Assembly (NCBI GenBank): GCA_015039315.1
Contig: WIDE01000028.1
Coordinates: forward strand, 16,903 to 77,533
Length of the DNA stretch: 60,631 nucleotides
Source: Clavulina sp. PMI_390
Taxonomy: Eukaryota; Basidiomycota; Agaricomycetes; Cantharellales; Hydnaceae
Reading direction: 5' to 3'
Shown piece by piece: positions 34,178-43,981 of the stretch. The position numbers and the translations under genes were made by a program. Under the pieces are notes generated by a model that worked only from the letters and a program-made list of their open reading frames with translations, searched no databases and was not told the origin of the DNA. Position 1 is the stretch's first letter. Each line of letters starts with the position of its first letter.

Positions 34178-35337
34178 ATGTCTGAACTGGAATCCGATGC
34201 CCCCAGCGTCCCCGAAATCGTTCTCAAACGCGATTGGACTGTGAGGCCTGGCTATCAGATCTGCTGGGTCTGTCACTACGAGGTTAAAAGCGACCTGTGT
34301 GCCCCTCTTCCGTGCGACAAGAAAGGAGTGTGGTGTGACGTTTGTCGCCAAGGTCAGCCCGGCTCCGTATCGTGTGTCTCATAGTAGTCATCATGGCTTG
34401 CGTCAATATAGATGAGGAGGGCGCTCGATGTGTCCTTTGTAATGACGATGCCTTGGAAAATATTCACTCGGCCGAAGTCACATACCGAAACCCCAAGTTC
34501 CGCACCAAGTTTGCCTCCTTCACCGCTTTATCGCACTATTGCACCGCATGCATTACCAGGGCTCGCGCGCCTGCCGACGTCGTGGAGGTTTTCCGAACTA
34601 GGGCCAACCTTCATCTGGGCAAGGTGCCTCGTACCTGCCAGCTATGCCACCGTCTCGATGTCCCTGAGCTCTACATCACCACCGTGGATATCCCAAAGCC
34701 CCTCAAAAAAGTAGATGCGAAAACAGTGAATCATGAAGGCTGGTTCTCGGGGTCGATTTGTGTTGCATGCGTGACTCGGAACGCGCCACGAACTCTAAGC
34801 CCTACGAGGAGGTACTGTTGGAAGTGTGGGGCTTACTATCCTTGTCATCGACAGGTGGTCATGGAGATTGGGACCAAGTGCTGCACGACGTGCTCCGACA
34901 AGATGGTCGTGAAGCACGGCGAGAAAACCGTCGCCAAGCACGAGAACCCTGAAGATCGACCGGTGAGTCTCTATCGCGCGAACTACCATCATTCACCTGG
35001 CTGAGACCTAGGATAGCAAGCAATCACCGTCCAAGCCGACTGTGTCGGCTATATCACCGGCATCCTACCTCGTCTCGCTGGCGGAGAAAAGCAAAAGATT
35101 GAAGAGCAGCTCATTGAACTCGATAAGGAGATCACGGCTTTGAACGAGGTTCCTCGCTTGGACTATAGTGGGCCAGAATACGGCCGTCTTACGGAGGCGG
35201 AGCAGCAGACGTTCCAGCGTTATAGAAAGGATCTGCTCAAGGCGTTGGACGACGACTGGGAAGTCAAGGTGGAGACCAAGCGGTTCCAGAGATATAGCTT
35301 GGTCGGTCGTGCCTTGTTAGCCTCCCTCTCTGGATGA
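34178..35337 (+). CDS. cysteine-rich, probably zinc-binding protein of unknown function
   Basis: Three exons (34178-34352, 34412-34962, 35017-35337) give 348 residues in frame. At least seven paired-cysteine motifs occur: CWVC, CDVC, CVLC, CTAC, CQLC, CVAC, CWKC with CH, and CTTC. The spacing suggests several treble-clef or binuclear zinc knuckles in series, not a single RING or PHD. The C-terminal exon is helical and charged (KQKIEEQLIELDKEITALNE, FQRYRKDLLKALDDDWEVK). No family is recognised. The gene is read away from the nuclear protein gene across a 150-base gap. In a mobile block such proteins may bind DNA or other proteins, but that is inference. Confidence 0.72.
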
Positions 35338-36086
35338 GTATTTTGTTCTAACGGGTAAGCCGTCTTCGATTTGCTCCGTGTCCTTTGATGCAATCTCTGA
35401 CACCGTCTCACTTGGGGGTGAACACACTCTGTGTGGCTCGATAGATTCTCACCGCGCCAATACGTGATAACTTTCCAAACGAATCAGTCGCTATCATCGA
35501 GCCTTCTCTTTGCATCTTGCGCTCCTCTCCGTGTCTCCCTGTGTCCGTGTCTCCGTGTCTCCGTGTCTCCGTGTCTCCGTGTCTCCGTGTCTCCGTGTCT
35601 CAATGTAAACTAGCTCGATTATGGTTTCGAATCAACAATTGTATCTTCTTGTCATATCACTCTACCTAAGATCACGCTCTCACTTTCTACTGTCGAGGGC
35701 GCAGGCCGTATTTGTGACTGTTGTGGGGCCTGATAACCAACACGGCGCCAGCCGAATGAATGATGGGCGGCCCCCTTTGATATTGCCTCCGCCTCAAAGC
35801 CACATAATTGCCGGATAAGGCAGCATAAATAATACCTCCGCACAATCCGACTTTCATAGTGGATATCTAGAGCGGTGGCGCTTCTATTGTACATGCAATA
35901 TGATAACAATTTTTGCCTGGGGAAGGATAACGTGACTGAGGATGATGCTGAATAGCCATGCAACAATATAAAGTGGGACCTCCGACGATCATTTGTGTAC
36001 AGGGGGAATACTACCAGTGGCGCCCCCCGTCCTATAAACCACGGCCTCGTATACCTTCCATGTGGAGCGGGCACGTTTGAGGGCCG
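35338..36086. other. non-coding stretch with a minisatellite
   Basis: About 750 bases between convergent genes. It holds the 8-base minisatellite annotated separately; the remainder shows no convincing coding frame. Confidence 0.5.
35531..35602 (+). repeat. 8-base minisatellite (GTGTCTCC)n
   Basis: Nine 8-base units; six consecutive perfect GTGTCTCC copies at 35547-35594 with variant copies at both ends. It lies about 190 bases downstream of the Cys-rich gene, outside coding sequence. Confidence 0.9.
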
Positions 36087-37945
36087 CTACACCATAAGAT
36101 GAGACCCTGAACGGCAACAATAGAGGTTGCGAACTTACCTTTCACCTTGTTAGGCTTTGGAGTATGGCCCGTGCGAAACGGGGTTGTGGAAGGAGTAGTT
36201 GATGGAGGGGGCAGATATAGCTTTTCAAGCTCACCCAAGTCGATTAGAGTCTTCTGGGTCCCATGCCATCTGTCGGGGTCTAAGTCTTTGACCAAAGTCC
36301 AAAGGTCGAACGCTTCGGCCAGCACGATCGGTGGATTCAACTTGAAGAGTTGCTTCCTGAAATCTAATGAGGGGAGATAAGGTGTCGGTGATTGAACCAA
36401 ACGCAAAGATTCCTCCCAAAGAGCTACATACCGTCAAGCGCGTGAAATATTTTTCTAACCCCGGGCGCTTGTAAGAGTTGTCGCACTGGCGATTCTATAA
36501 ACCGATCAGTGAGCGACGAACACCAAGCATAGTACGCCAGAGATGATTTTACTCACCAAGGGAAACTTGTACATCACCCTCTAGATTCTGCACGTCAACA
36601 GCAAATGACAGGCTTCCAGTCGAGAGAACTAAAACGCTCAGCGCCTTTCAATGAGTACAGCCAAAAGACCAAAACGCAGTTTGGCGGCAAACGTGAGTCA
36701 TATGCAGCAATCGTACCCGAACAGTGCCTTACTTGCGGGTCGATAGGACTCCTGCGGGCCGAGACAGCTACGCACTTGCTGAAGAAACCATACTAGTAAG
36801 CGAAAGAATAGGCCCAGAAAAACATTAGACACACCCTTGGAGAGCCTGTATACACGTGGCAACGTTCGTAGACCCGCTCCCGCTCCATCTCTGCAGTATC
36901 GCCAGGGCATCAGCATTGGTCTTGACTACCTCAAAGCTGGGTACGAGATCCGTTCTGAGGTGCAGTGCCTGAAGCTCTTGTTGAATCAGGTCTTCGCTCT
37001 CCTGCTGGGCTCCAGGGGGGCGTAGAGTGGTCTGGGGGTGCGCCTGAAGTCGATCGTTAAGCAAAAGCATGATGTCCTGATAACCTACGTGGAAATTTTA
37101 CTGACCGCATTATGCCTCTTCTTCTCCAGCGTTTCGATCAGCTTCACAAGCCATGGGCTTTGCATCTCCCCAGCGGGGGTGCATAGCTCTTGAATCTCCT
37201 CTCGAGTCATAGGCGCTCCCGTCTCGATGGAGTATATCTCGAGGAGCTTGTAGAAGAGGGCTAATGCGGCACAGGCGTCTTGGGCGGCATCTAGGGATAT
37301 ATTAGGCGTAGCCGGAAGCCCGCGAAATGAGTCGTCTATAAATCGCAGCTGAACGGACATATCAATGACACCGACTTACAGCTCTGGCTCTCCTCTGACA
37401 GAATCTCCACGCCCCAGTCCCCAGTTCTCACTTCGTCATCCTTCATCAGCTCAATACCAAGGTATTCGCGGCTCAGCTCTTGTAGTCCTAGGCAGCGATG
37501 CTGATCATTTTCGACCCATTTATGGGGATGAACCTTGTAAGCCAGCGTCGATACATCAAGGATGTGACCAATAGTAATGTTCAGGTCCTCCTTGAGGATC
37601 TTTATGTCGTCTGGAAGGTGAGAATGGGGCTTCAGGTACGAGGTCCCGAGTGAAAGCGTGATGAAGGTCAAACTGACTGCCAATGCCGCAACCAACTTTA
37701 AGGATACTTGGATTCTGTAGAAGGTTTCCGATAGCTTCATAGGGCCCTAGAGCCGAAAAGAGGATCAGACACTAGGCTGTATTCACACACTTAGAGCCCT
37801 CTTTCCGACCTGGTCGCATGGGAGCAGTCGCAGCAATGAGCACCCGGGTTTTGCTCGACAGTTGGATAGTGCAACAGATTTTCTTCTTCACAAACTCAGA
37901 GTCAAACCCCAGGGGGCCACTGGGAGGGTAGAGCGAGATGTTCAT
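36087..37945 (-). CDS. 3'-5' exonuclease (DEDDy) with a second, degenerate exonuclease module
   Basis: Ten exons (37945-37810, 37746-37678, 37610-37380, 37290-37106, 37076-36835, 36778-36733, 36644-36557, 36494-36432, 36363-36139, 36106-36087) give 434 residues in frame. The first module is a WRN/RNase D-like exonuclease: motif I GFDSEF, motif II KVGCGIGNDIKIL, then HILDVSTLAYKV, DDEVRTGDWG and motif III YAAQDACAALALFYKLL. All acidic residues and the Tyr are present, so it should degrade DNA or RNA from 3' ends using metal ions. The second part looks like a truncated repeat of the fold: SFAVDVQNLEGDVQVSL, KIFHALDDFRKQLFKL, VLAEAFDLWTLV. Its motif I lacks the second acid and motif III is absent, so it is probably inactive. 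A Pro/Thr-rich tail closes the protein. An ATG further upstream cannot be excluded. Confidence 0.82.
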
Positions 37946-38524
37946 GGTAGGCTGACTACGCTATTAGAGATGTATTGCCGCTCACCTGCCAAGGCTTTCG
38001 AGGGCCGAGACGAGCTTAAGAGGATCGCGAATATAGATTCTCTCCTGCGCAAATAAGGGAATGCTCCCGTTCATATCTTGTTGAGCCTGACTAGGTTATA
38101 GGGTGGGAGGATAACACGGAAGATGACGATCGAGGATGGTGAGTAGTACATCAATATGGGCCAACATCGCCCTCGGCCAACATAGCTTTCAAGAACCAAG
38201 GCTACTTGTAATCCCGCGCGTATAATATATCCCGATATCTCTCTTAGCATCTTTTAGTGACGTTTAGAATGAATTCATGTTCGCCGTGCGACGGAGTGTT
38301 TCGTTTGGCTACATAGATGACATTCAGTCCGGAAAACGAACGATACCCCTAATAATAAACCATTTCCATGCTTTACATTCCCCAGCCTTTATGTGTCGGC
38401 TCATATAGCCTGGTGCACGGACCCTGCCGTGTGGATCGGAGCCGGTCATCCAATCTCTTTCGTCGTATTTCCAAAGCTCAACTGCAACTTCCCCAACACG
38501 TTCTCTGCTTGTGAATCATCAAAA
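37946..38524. other. divergent intergenic stretch inside the element
   Basis: About 580 bases between two divergent genes, so it should hold both promoters. A pyrimidine-rich leader precedes the gene at 38525. Nothing else is recognisable. Confidence 0.45.
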
Positions 38525-39904
38525 ATGGTGAGCTCGTTCGTTTGGACAATGGATGTGGATTAAGCACGCACCTTTCTGGTTCCATTACATACAGAGTCGA
38601 CGCGCCGCCACATTCATTGCGCAATTCAACGCAAACATGGAAGCTCTCCTTGACAGCCCTTCATCAGATCCCACTGACCTCAATCAAGAGGATCACAAAG
38701 CTGATGTAAACGCTGTCAAACTTGCTCAGGCGCATGTATGATCGTTGAACTTTTCCTTCGCCGTTGTGCCCATCGCTGACGCTAGTTCATTTCAGCTGAA
38801 GACATTTCACCAAGAGCTGAAGGAGCTCAAACCTCCCAAGGCTGGGAAGAGTGCTAGCAAGGTACCCACGATCCCCCTTGATATGTGTACCCAGTCTGAA
38901 TAGTTTCACCCCAGACCGGTAGTACGCGTACAGGAGCGAACAACTTCACATATAACGTCGCCTTATTCAGCCTTGGAAACAACCCTCTCGAGGCCAGTGA
39001 TATCATTGAACAGCAACGGAATGTCGCATGCATGACTGGCCAAATGGCGCATGCGCCAGTACGTCGATCAGCCCTGGAGGCCACTGTTCGAGGTGTCGCG
39101 GATATCAAGGTCGAGGACTGGGTGAGCAGGGCCAAGTGAGGTTCGATGCACGCGGATTGATAGGTTCTCTTTTGACAGGATAGCGCTGATCGGTGGGGCG
39201 AGCGCATGACGGAATCTGAGTTCGATAAACTTGACGAGATGCTGACAAAGGAGAATGTTGCCGCCACAGAACTGGAAACGGTGTTTGAGGTACGTAACCT
39301 TCTTATGTGGGCATTGCTCGTCTTGATCATGATGAGAGCTTCGATTACCATCACAGGATGTAGCACAACTCGCGCCACAGGCCTGTGCGTCCACTGGACA
39401 GGCCCTCGCCATGTCGGCTCTGCACAAGGCAACTTGGGCCGCCCTGTCGGTCAAATGGGCTACCGTAGGTCGCGGCAAAGCTCCCTCGACGAAGCAGCGT
39501 GGCCGTATTCTCAAGGCAATGAACTATCTTTTCCTCGAATTCGAACAGGCGAGAACCTTCCCAGCCTACTCTGCGATTGGTCGGACTCATCAAAGGCCTT
39601 CTTCTAGTGGGGGCCAGCGGTTTTCCTTCTGCCCATGTGGCATCTGTCCACCCTCGAATCAGATCATTACGCGCGTCCTGCTGCAGACGGCTCGCTGAAG
39701 CTGTATACGGGTTTGCGCGCGACGACTGATGACTTCGATGCTCGTTGGCGACGTAGACGACGACACTGCCGTAGAAGCTTGCTGACCCTAGTCGAGGCAT
39801 TTATGGGCGAGAGTGCTCTTCAGCTGATGTGCGATGCTTTGAACCTGGTCGACCTCGCCGTGAAGCAGCGACTGCCAGCCCCTGATACCGCTGATCTTGA
39901 GTGA
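38525..39904 (+). CDS. unrecognised helical protein; start codon forms its own exon; 3' end uncertain
   Basis: Exons 38525-38527 (ATG only), 38595-38735, 38796-38861, 38915-39121, 39179-39289 and a last exon from 39357 join in frame. The donor GTGAGC follows the ATG directly. The product starts MSRRAATFIAQFNANMEALL and is mostly helical, with LKTFHQELKELKPPKAGKSASK, MTESEFDKLDEML and a C-terminal basic part. From 39357 one frame ends at 39698. A second well-formed frame ending at 39904 (FMGESALQLMCDALNLVDLAV, KQRLPAPDTADLE) appears to belong to the same gene, but I could not find a normal intron that joins them; either a very short intron or a frameshift lies near 39590-39640. No family is recognised. 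It converges on the gene at 40310-41109. Confidence 0.6.
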
Positions 39905-40309
39905 TCATGCTGGCGTTTGTTCTAACGTCTGTGACTTCACGAGACTGCGCGCGTTTGACGATCCTTACCTCTCATTCCAAGCTTTCATCGTCGATCAATA
40001 ATCCATTTGGATGGTTACAAGCTCCAGCAATTCGTTTTATTTTTCCCTTTCTTTTGACCTACACTCGACTCCTTCACCCATCATCGGTTATTATATTCGC
40101 AGTCATTGGATATACTCTCGGTCTTTACAAATTGAAATCACTGGTGGCACTCTACGAGTTACATGGTTGATGGGAGGATATTATTTGATGCGAGATGTAG
40201 GGCGGTGCTCGTAGTCTTGTCAAGGCTTTCTCACCTCCTACTTGTCAAAGGAGCGTCGAGCACGCTTTTTGGGGGGTTTTGGCTCAGCTGATGATTCCAC
40301 AGGTCAGTA
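39905..40309. other. short gap between convergent element genes
   Basis: About 400 bases of 3' flank for two convergent genes. Small open frames here look like chance. Confidence 0.45.
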
Positions 40310-41109
40310 TTAGCAAGGTGTGATAGAGAAGAAGCTGCTCGACGTGCCTTGCAGAGATGACGATGACGATGACGAAGGGGATGGGGCTCCTGCAAAAAGC
40401 CATACGCAAGATCAAGGATGAGTGAGGTATCGAACGGACACTAGATATCATGGTAGGGTTGTGGCCACTTCACGTTGGGACTGAAAGACATACCTTCCTC
40501 ATCCCCCTCCGATTGCGCGCGGCCGCCGTGTTTGTTCGCCGCACCGGCTGACTGGGCCCCTCCGAGCGCACGATCTGGTTGGGCGAGTCATTGAAGAGGA
40601 TAAGATGATAAGCTTACAAAATCAGGATACATGGCACGAGTTGACGACACATAATTGAGACACGCACGCTTTCCCTTTTTCTTTAGTTGCGTTGTCTCCT
40701 CATCTTCAGACTCGACGGCGGTAACTCTTCCTCGTTTCTTGACCTTTGCTTTTGCTGTTTTACGGGGAATGAGCTCAACCTGTCGACGATGTGTAAGCAA
40801 TAACATACGTTTCGAGGGGCCGACGTCATCCTCATCGACGCTCTGGTCCGCTGGAGCGGGTGAAACGATCAATGATCCGTAAGCCGACCTCATCAGACGA
40901 TGCCAGTAATTACCTTGGGCCTTTTTAGCAGAGCTATTAGCCCCGCGGGTGTTCCCAATTGGCTTGCGGCCAGGTCTCGTGGGGTCGTCGAGACGAGGGG
41001 GTCCTTTGAGCTGGACGCCCTTTTGCTCAAGCGGGTTCACAGGGTCACCAATACCAGACGAGCGAGAGCTATGACGTTTTTCACCGAGTTCGGGAGAGGA
41101 CGAGTTCAT
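40310..41109 (-). CDS. basic/acidic, probably nuclear protein related to the gene at 32601-34027
   Basis: The start ATG is at 41109. Exons are read as 41109 to about 40916, a second exon from about 40859 to 40670, then small exons near 40572 and 40370; the last joins are less sure than elsewhere, and the stop is TAA at 40312-40310. Visible pieces are SSPELGEKRHSSRSS at the start, then KAKVKKRGRVTAVESEDEE and KKKGKR, and a Ser run near the end. The start and the KKR-R-V-x-ESE-EE unit resemble SPSLGRDVRHRARRSS and KKRKRRTVIDSE of the other minus-strand gene in this block. That suggests an ancient duplication or a shared recruitment module. No catalytic domain is visible and the function is unknown. 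Confidence 0.55.
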
Positions 41110-41370
41110 AGTGGAGATAGAGTTGAGAGTAAAATGAGCACACTCGAGAGAAGTATAGAACGCGTCCACAACCGTACACAAACAAAAGCAACCAATCCGC
41201 TCTCTCATCCATTGTCGATGCTACCCCTCTCTTATGGTGAATGAGTTAGGAGAGTGTGGCGTCTAAGAGAATTACGCGAGTGCCGCATGTCGTCGCACTC
41301 CAGGAGGTGCTATACTTTTACGTTTTGTGGTCTGCTGGCTGTCAGCAACCCTAGGGCGTTGGTCTCTCAC

Positions 41371-41422
41371 CCCGGGCTCTCTCCCCTTGGAGCCTTGTGG
41401 AATAGGGGTCCGGGGAGCCCGG
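41371..41422. other. GC-rich inverted repeat
   Basis: CCGGGCT at 41372-41378 pairs with AGCCCGG at 41416-41422, and the enclosed CTCCCC and GGGGTCCGGGGA segments can extend pairing. It lies about 260 bases past the outermost start codon of the candidate element. Confidence 0.45.
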
Positions 41423-41501
41423 AAGGATTTTGAGAGTTTCATTCTGCCTGCCGTCTGCATGTGTTATGCTCAAACGGCACCGGAGGTTGTGCAGCAGCAC
41501 T

Positions 41502-41524
41502 TTTGTCGGGAGCGCGCCGACAAA
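41502..41524. other. perfect 8-bp hairpin
   Basis: TTTGTCGG (41502-41509) and CCGACAAA (41517-41524) form a perfect stem with a 7-base loop. AT-rich sequence follows. It could mark an element end, a recombinase site or nothing; position relative to the recombinase block makes it worth noting. Confidence 0.5.
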
Positions 41525-43981
41525 TCCTCAAAAATCTGATTATTATGTAACAATAACAACATAATATATCGTCTTAACTGTATCAAGGGGCTGCCCAACG
41601 ATAACCTGCGCAGCGCCAGCAATCGATCCTGCAAGGAGCTCCACCGCGAGGCTAGGGGTCGCTGAGAGTCGCGCCGCCGCATTCGGCTGGGGCTCGGCTT
41701 GACTCATTATGGAAGTAAGTTAACTCCAAAAGTGTTTCCCAGATACAGAAGCTTCTAAAGAGAGCGTGGGGGCGAACACCCGAGCGAGTGAGAGAGAACG
41801 AGCGAGCACGACGGACGGGTGGAGGAAATCGAGCGAGAGACGGGGACAACTGCAAGCGGAGACCTGGCACGCGAGGACTTTCGCTTCGTGGCTGGCTTAA
41901 AAGGTCGGAGACTTGCGGGCACCAGCGATCTCAGACGTCGTCTTTCGCGCTTCACCTTACACAATGGGAACGCCGAGTGTCGTGATCGCTCCTGAACATG
42001 GCGTTCATGTTCCCACACGTTCAACCCGTCCCCAGAAACCCACTGCAAGGTCATTACCACCGATTCCACCACTCAACATCAGCATAGCATATAGGTCGTA
42101 GATCGCATGAGTATCGATAACTAGTCCCCATCTCGCAGTTAGCCCCCTTTGCGCGCGCGATGCCCAACGGTGCCTCAACCCAAGCTCAATTTGGCTCAGG
42201 TTTTTCCTGCGCATATACTCTTCTCTTGGGAAAGACTCTGCTGTTGCATATTGCCCAAAATTGCACCATCGTCGTGCCTACCGTTGGTTACAGTATAAAG
42301 CTGAAAACTGAGGATCTGTAGCTGTAGTCGGTATCTCGACACACTTATTGAACATGACCCCCCATACCAACCTGTTGCAACCTGTTGACCACAAGGACTA
42401 CTCAAAATTAGATCCTCGTGTTTCGGCCAAATCGGATGCATACCTAACCCCAAGAGCCATTCGAAAGAGGCAATACCTGCTTCAGTGCCATATCCCAGTT
42501 TGTCAATCCGGGCAAACGCGGTGGCGGCGCAGCGTGCATGAAACGCCAAAAACTCTGATGAACGACCTCCATACCGGAGCTATGCAGTAGTGACCGAGAA
42601 TGAACCACCAGCGGACAAGTTGCGCTTCTAGCATTTATATCCTATGATCCATGACTGGTAGAAGCATCCATTACGGAGGGTACATAAAGGCAGTCGTCAC
42701 TTCCGAGGGGGTTGGAAATCGCTCCACATTTTCACCTCCGCACACACGAGGCTCAGCCTCGACGCTCGTATTCTCAAACTCCTCCCTCGAAGCCCCCCGT
42801 ATTTCGGCACATCTCGTATCGCGACAATGAAGGCTCCCAGTTTCTTGTACAGCATTTCCACCTACTTTACCCGATCGAACGAAAGCAAATTGGTGCTGCC
42901 ACAATTCGTGGACGTTGAGCTACGAGCGATGGGACCGACGTCGACAGCACAAAGTCAGAAGGCGAGTTGGTCTGTGTACCATTACCCCGGGCCGTCCATT
43001 CTCCCTGCACTGACCGCAAATTTCTGTCAAACAGAAGGGGTCATGGAGTCCGTGGACCCTATGGTGAAGATCATAGTGAGGTGTGTCAGCTCAGATTAAT
43101 TATGGTGTTATGATGTTCTCTATGATGTGAGTCCTCTCTTCTTCTCGATTTGCATGTTCAAGGACATCACTCACATCAAGCCATACCTAGCAGAGTCTCT
43201 CAGAGCAGGTGTATTCCATCTACAATATACGTCAGATCTATCGATCTTCGAATAATAACATCCGGAACGGGCATGCCGTCCTTCCTCTCTCAAACAACTT
43301 TGGATATTGGATGAGATCGACGAGGGTCAACTACCTCATCGATAGACGTACATTGATGCGCGCTCGTCATGATCAACAGCGAGAAGATTGTGGAGCGGCT
43401 TCTCATTTGCTTGATCGGTGGCCAATCAAAAGAAGGTGGAGCTGGAACAAAATGAGATAGAAGCTTGACCGAGGGCAGGCAGGCAAGCAGGCAGTCTGCC
43501 TCTTCTAATGTAGAGAGAGAGATTGATGGCCGGAGGTCATGACATCATCCGAGATTGATGACGGCCCGGTCATAATCACAATCTTTTTTGGATCCAAGAA
43601 GGAAAGTGGGCCAGTTATGCAGAGTGGAGCCAGTGTCGTTATGCCATTCGGAAATGCGGGGAGCTACGGAATAATGATGTCTTCAGTCTCATGGTGAACA
43701 CGAGCTCGCAACCCATTGGTGCACAGTGTAGCTTTTGGTGATGCTACAAGGACGATTGCACAATACTGTGAATAATGTTCCTTTATCTAATTATCCAATC
43801 ATCCGGCTTGTAGCATGGGATGATCGATGTCTGTATGCCCAGAAATTTGGGTGGAACTGCAGGGCCGTCAAGTTGAACTGATCTTGTGACAGGGTTCAAG
43901 GCGTGACAAGTACAATCTCCTCCCGACCGACGAACCAAGCCACACTTAATCCTAGATTTCAAGCAGCCCTTATAGATAGTC

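Larger units (their letters stand above)
28689..41109 (+). mobile_element. candidate Starship-like/Crypton-like element led by a tyrosine recombinase
   Basis: A block of six genes with no housekeeping relatives begins with a DUF3435-like tyrosine recombinase, read inward from the left edge, as captain genes are in Starship elements. The other genes are nuclear or zinc-binding proteins and an exonuclease, on both strands. The flanks (carrier gene to the left; hypothetical gene and TIM50 to the right) are ordinary. Coordinates given are the outer limits of the genes; true ends are unknown. No reverse transcriptase, DDE transposase or long terminal repeat was seen. Membership of the later genes in the element is inference from location and from their lack of recognisable housekeeping function. 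Confidence 0.45.
41110..43981. other. gene-poor stretch to the right of the candidate element
   Basis: About 2.9 kb with no gene I can support. Small frames at 42712-42918 and 42827-43099 were examined but show no family or exon structure. Two hairpins near 41.4-41.5 kb and a 15-base palindrome at 42747-42761 are noted separately. If the block to the left is mobile, its right end most likely lies in the first few hundred bases here. Confidence 0.4.

Noticed and set aside
37862..38056. Plus-strand frame with basic residues ahead of the exonuclease
   Set aside because: It overlaps antisense the first exonuclease exon, which carries the DSE motif and splices in frame.
40779..40807. 29-base intron in the gene at 40310-41109
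   Set aside because: GT and AG borders exist, but it is shorter than any other intron here and the frame is open through it.
42712..43099. Two overlapping plus-strand frames in the gene-poor stretch
   Set aside because: No family similarity, no splice continuation and neither frame dominates, although a preceding palindrome could be a promoter.
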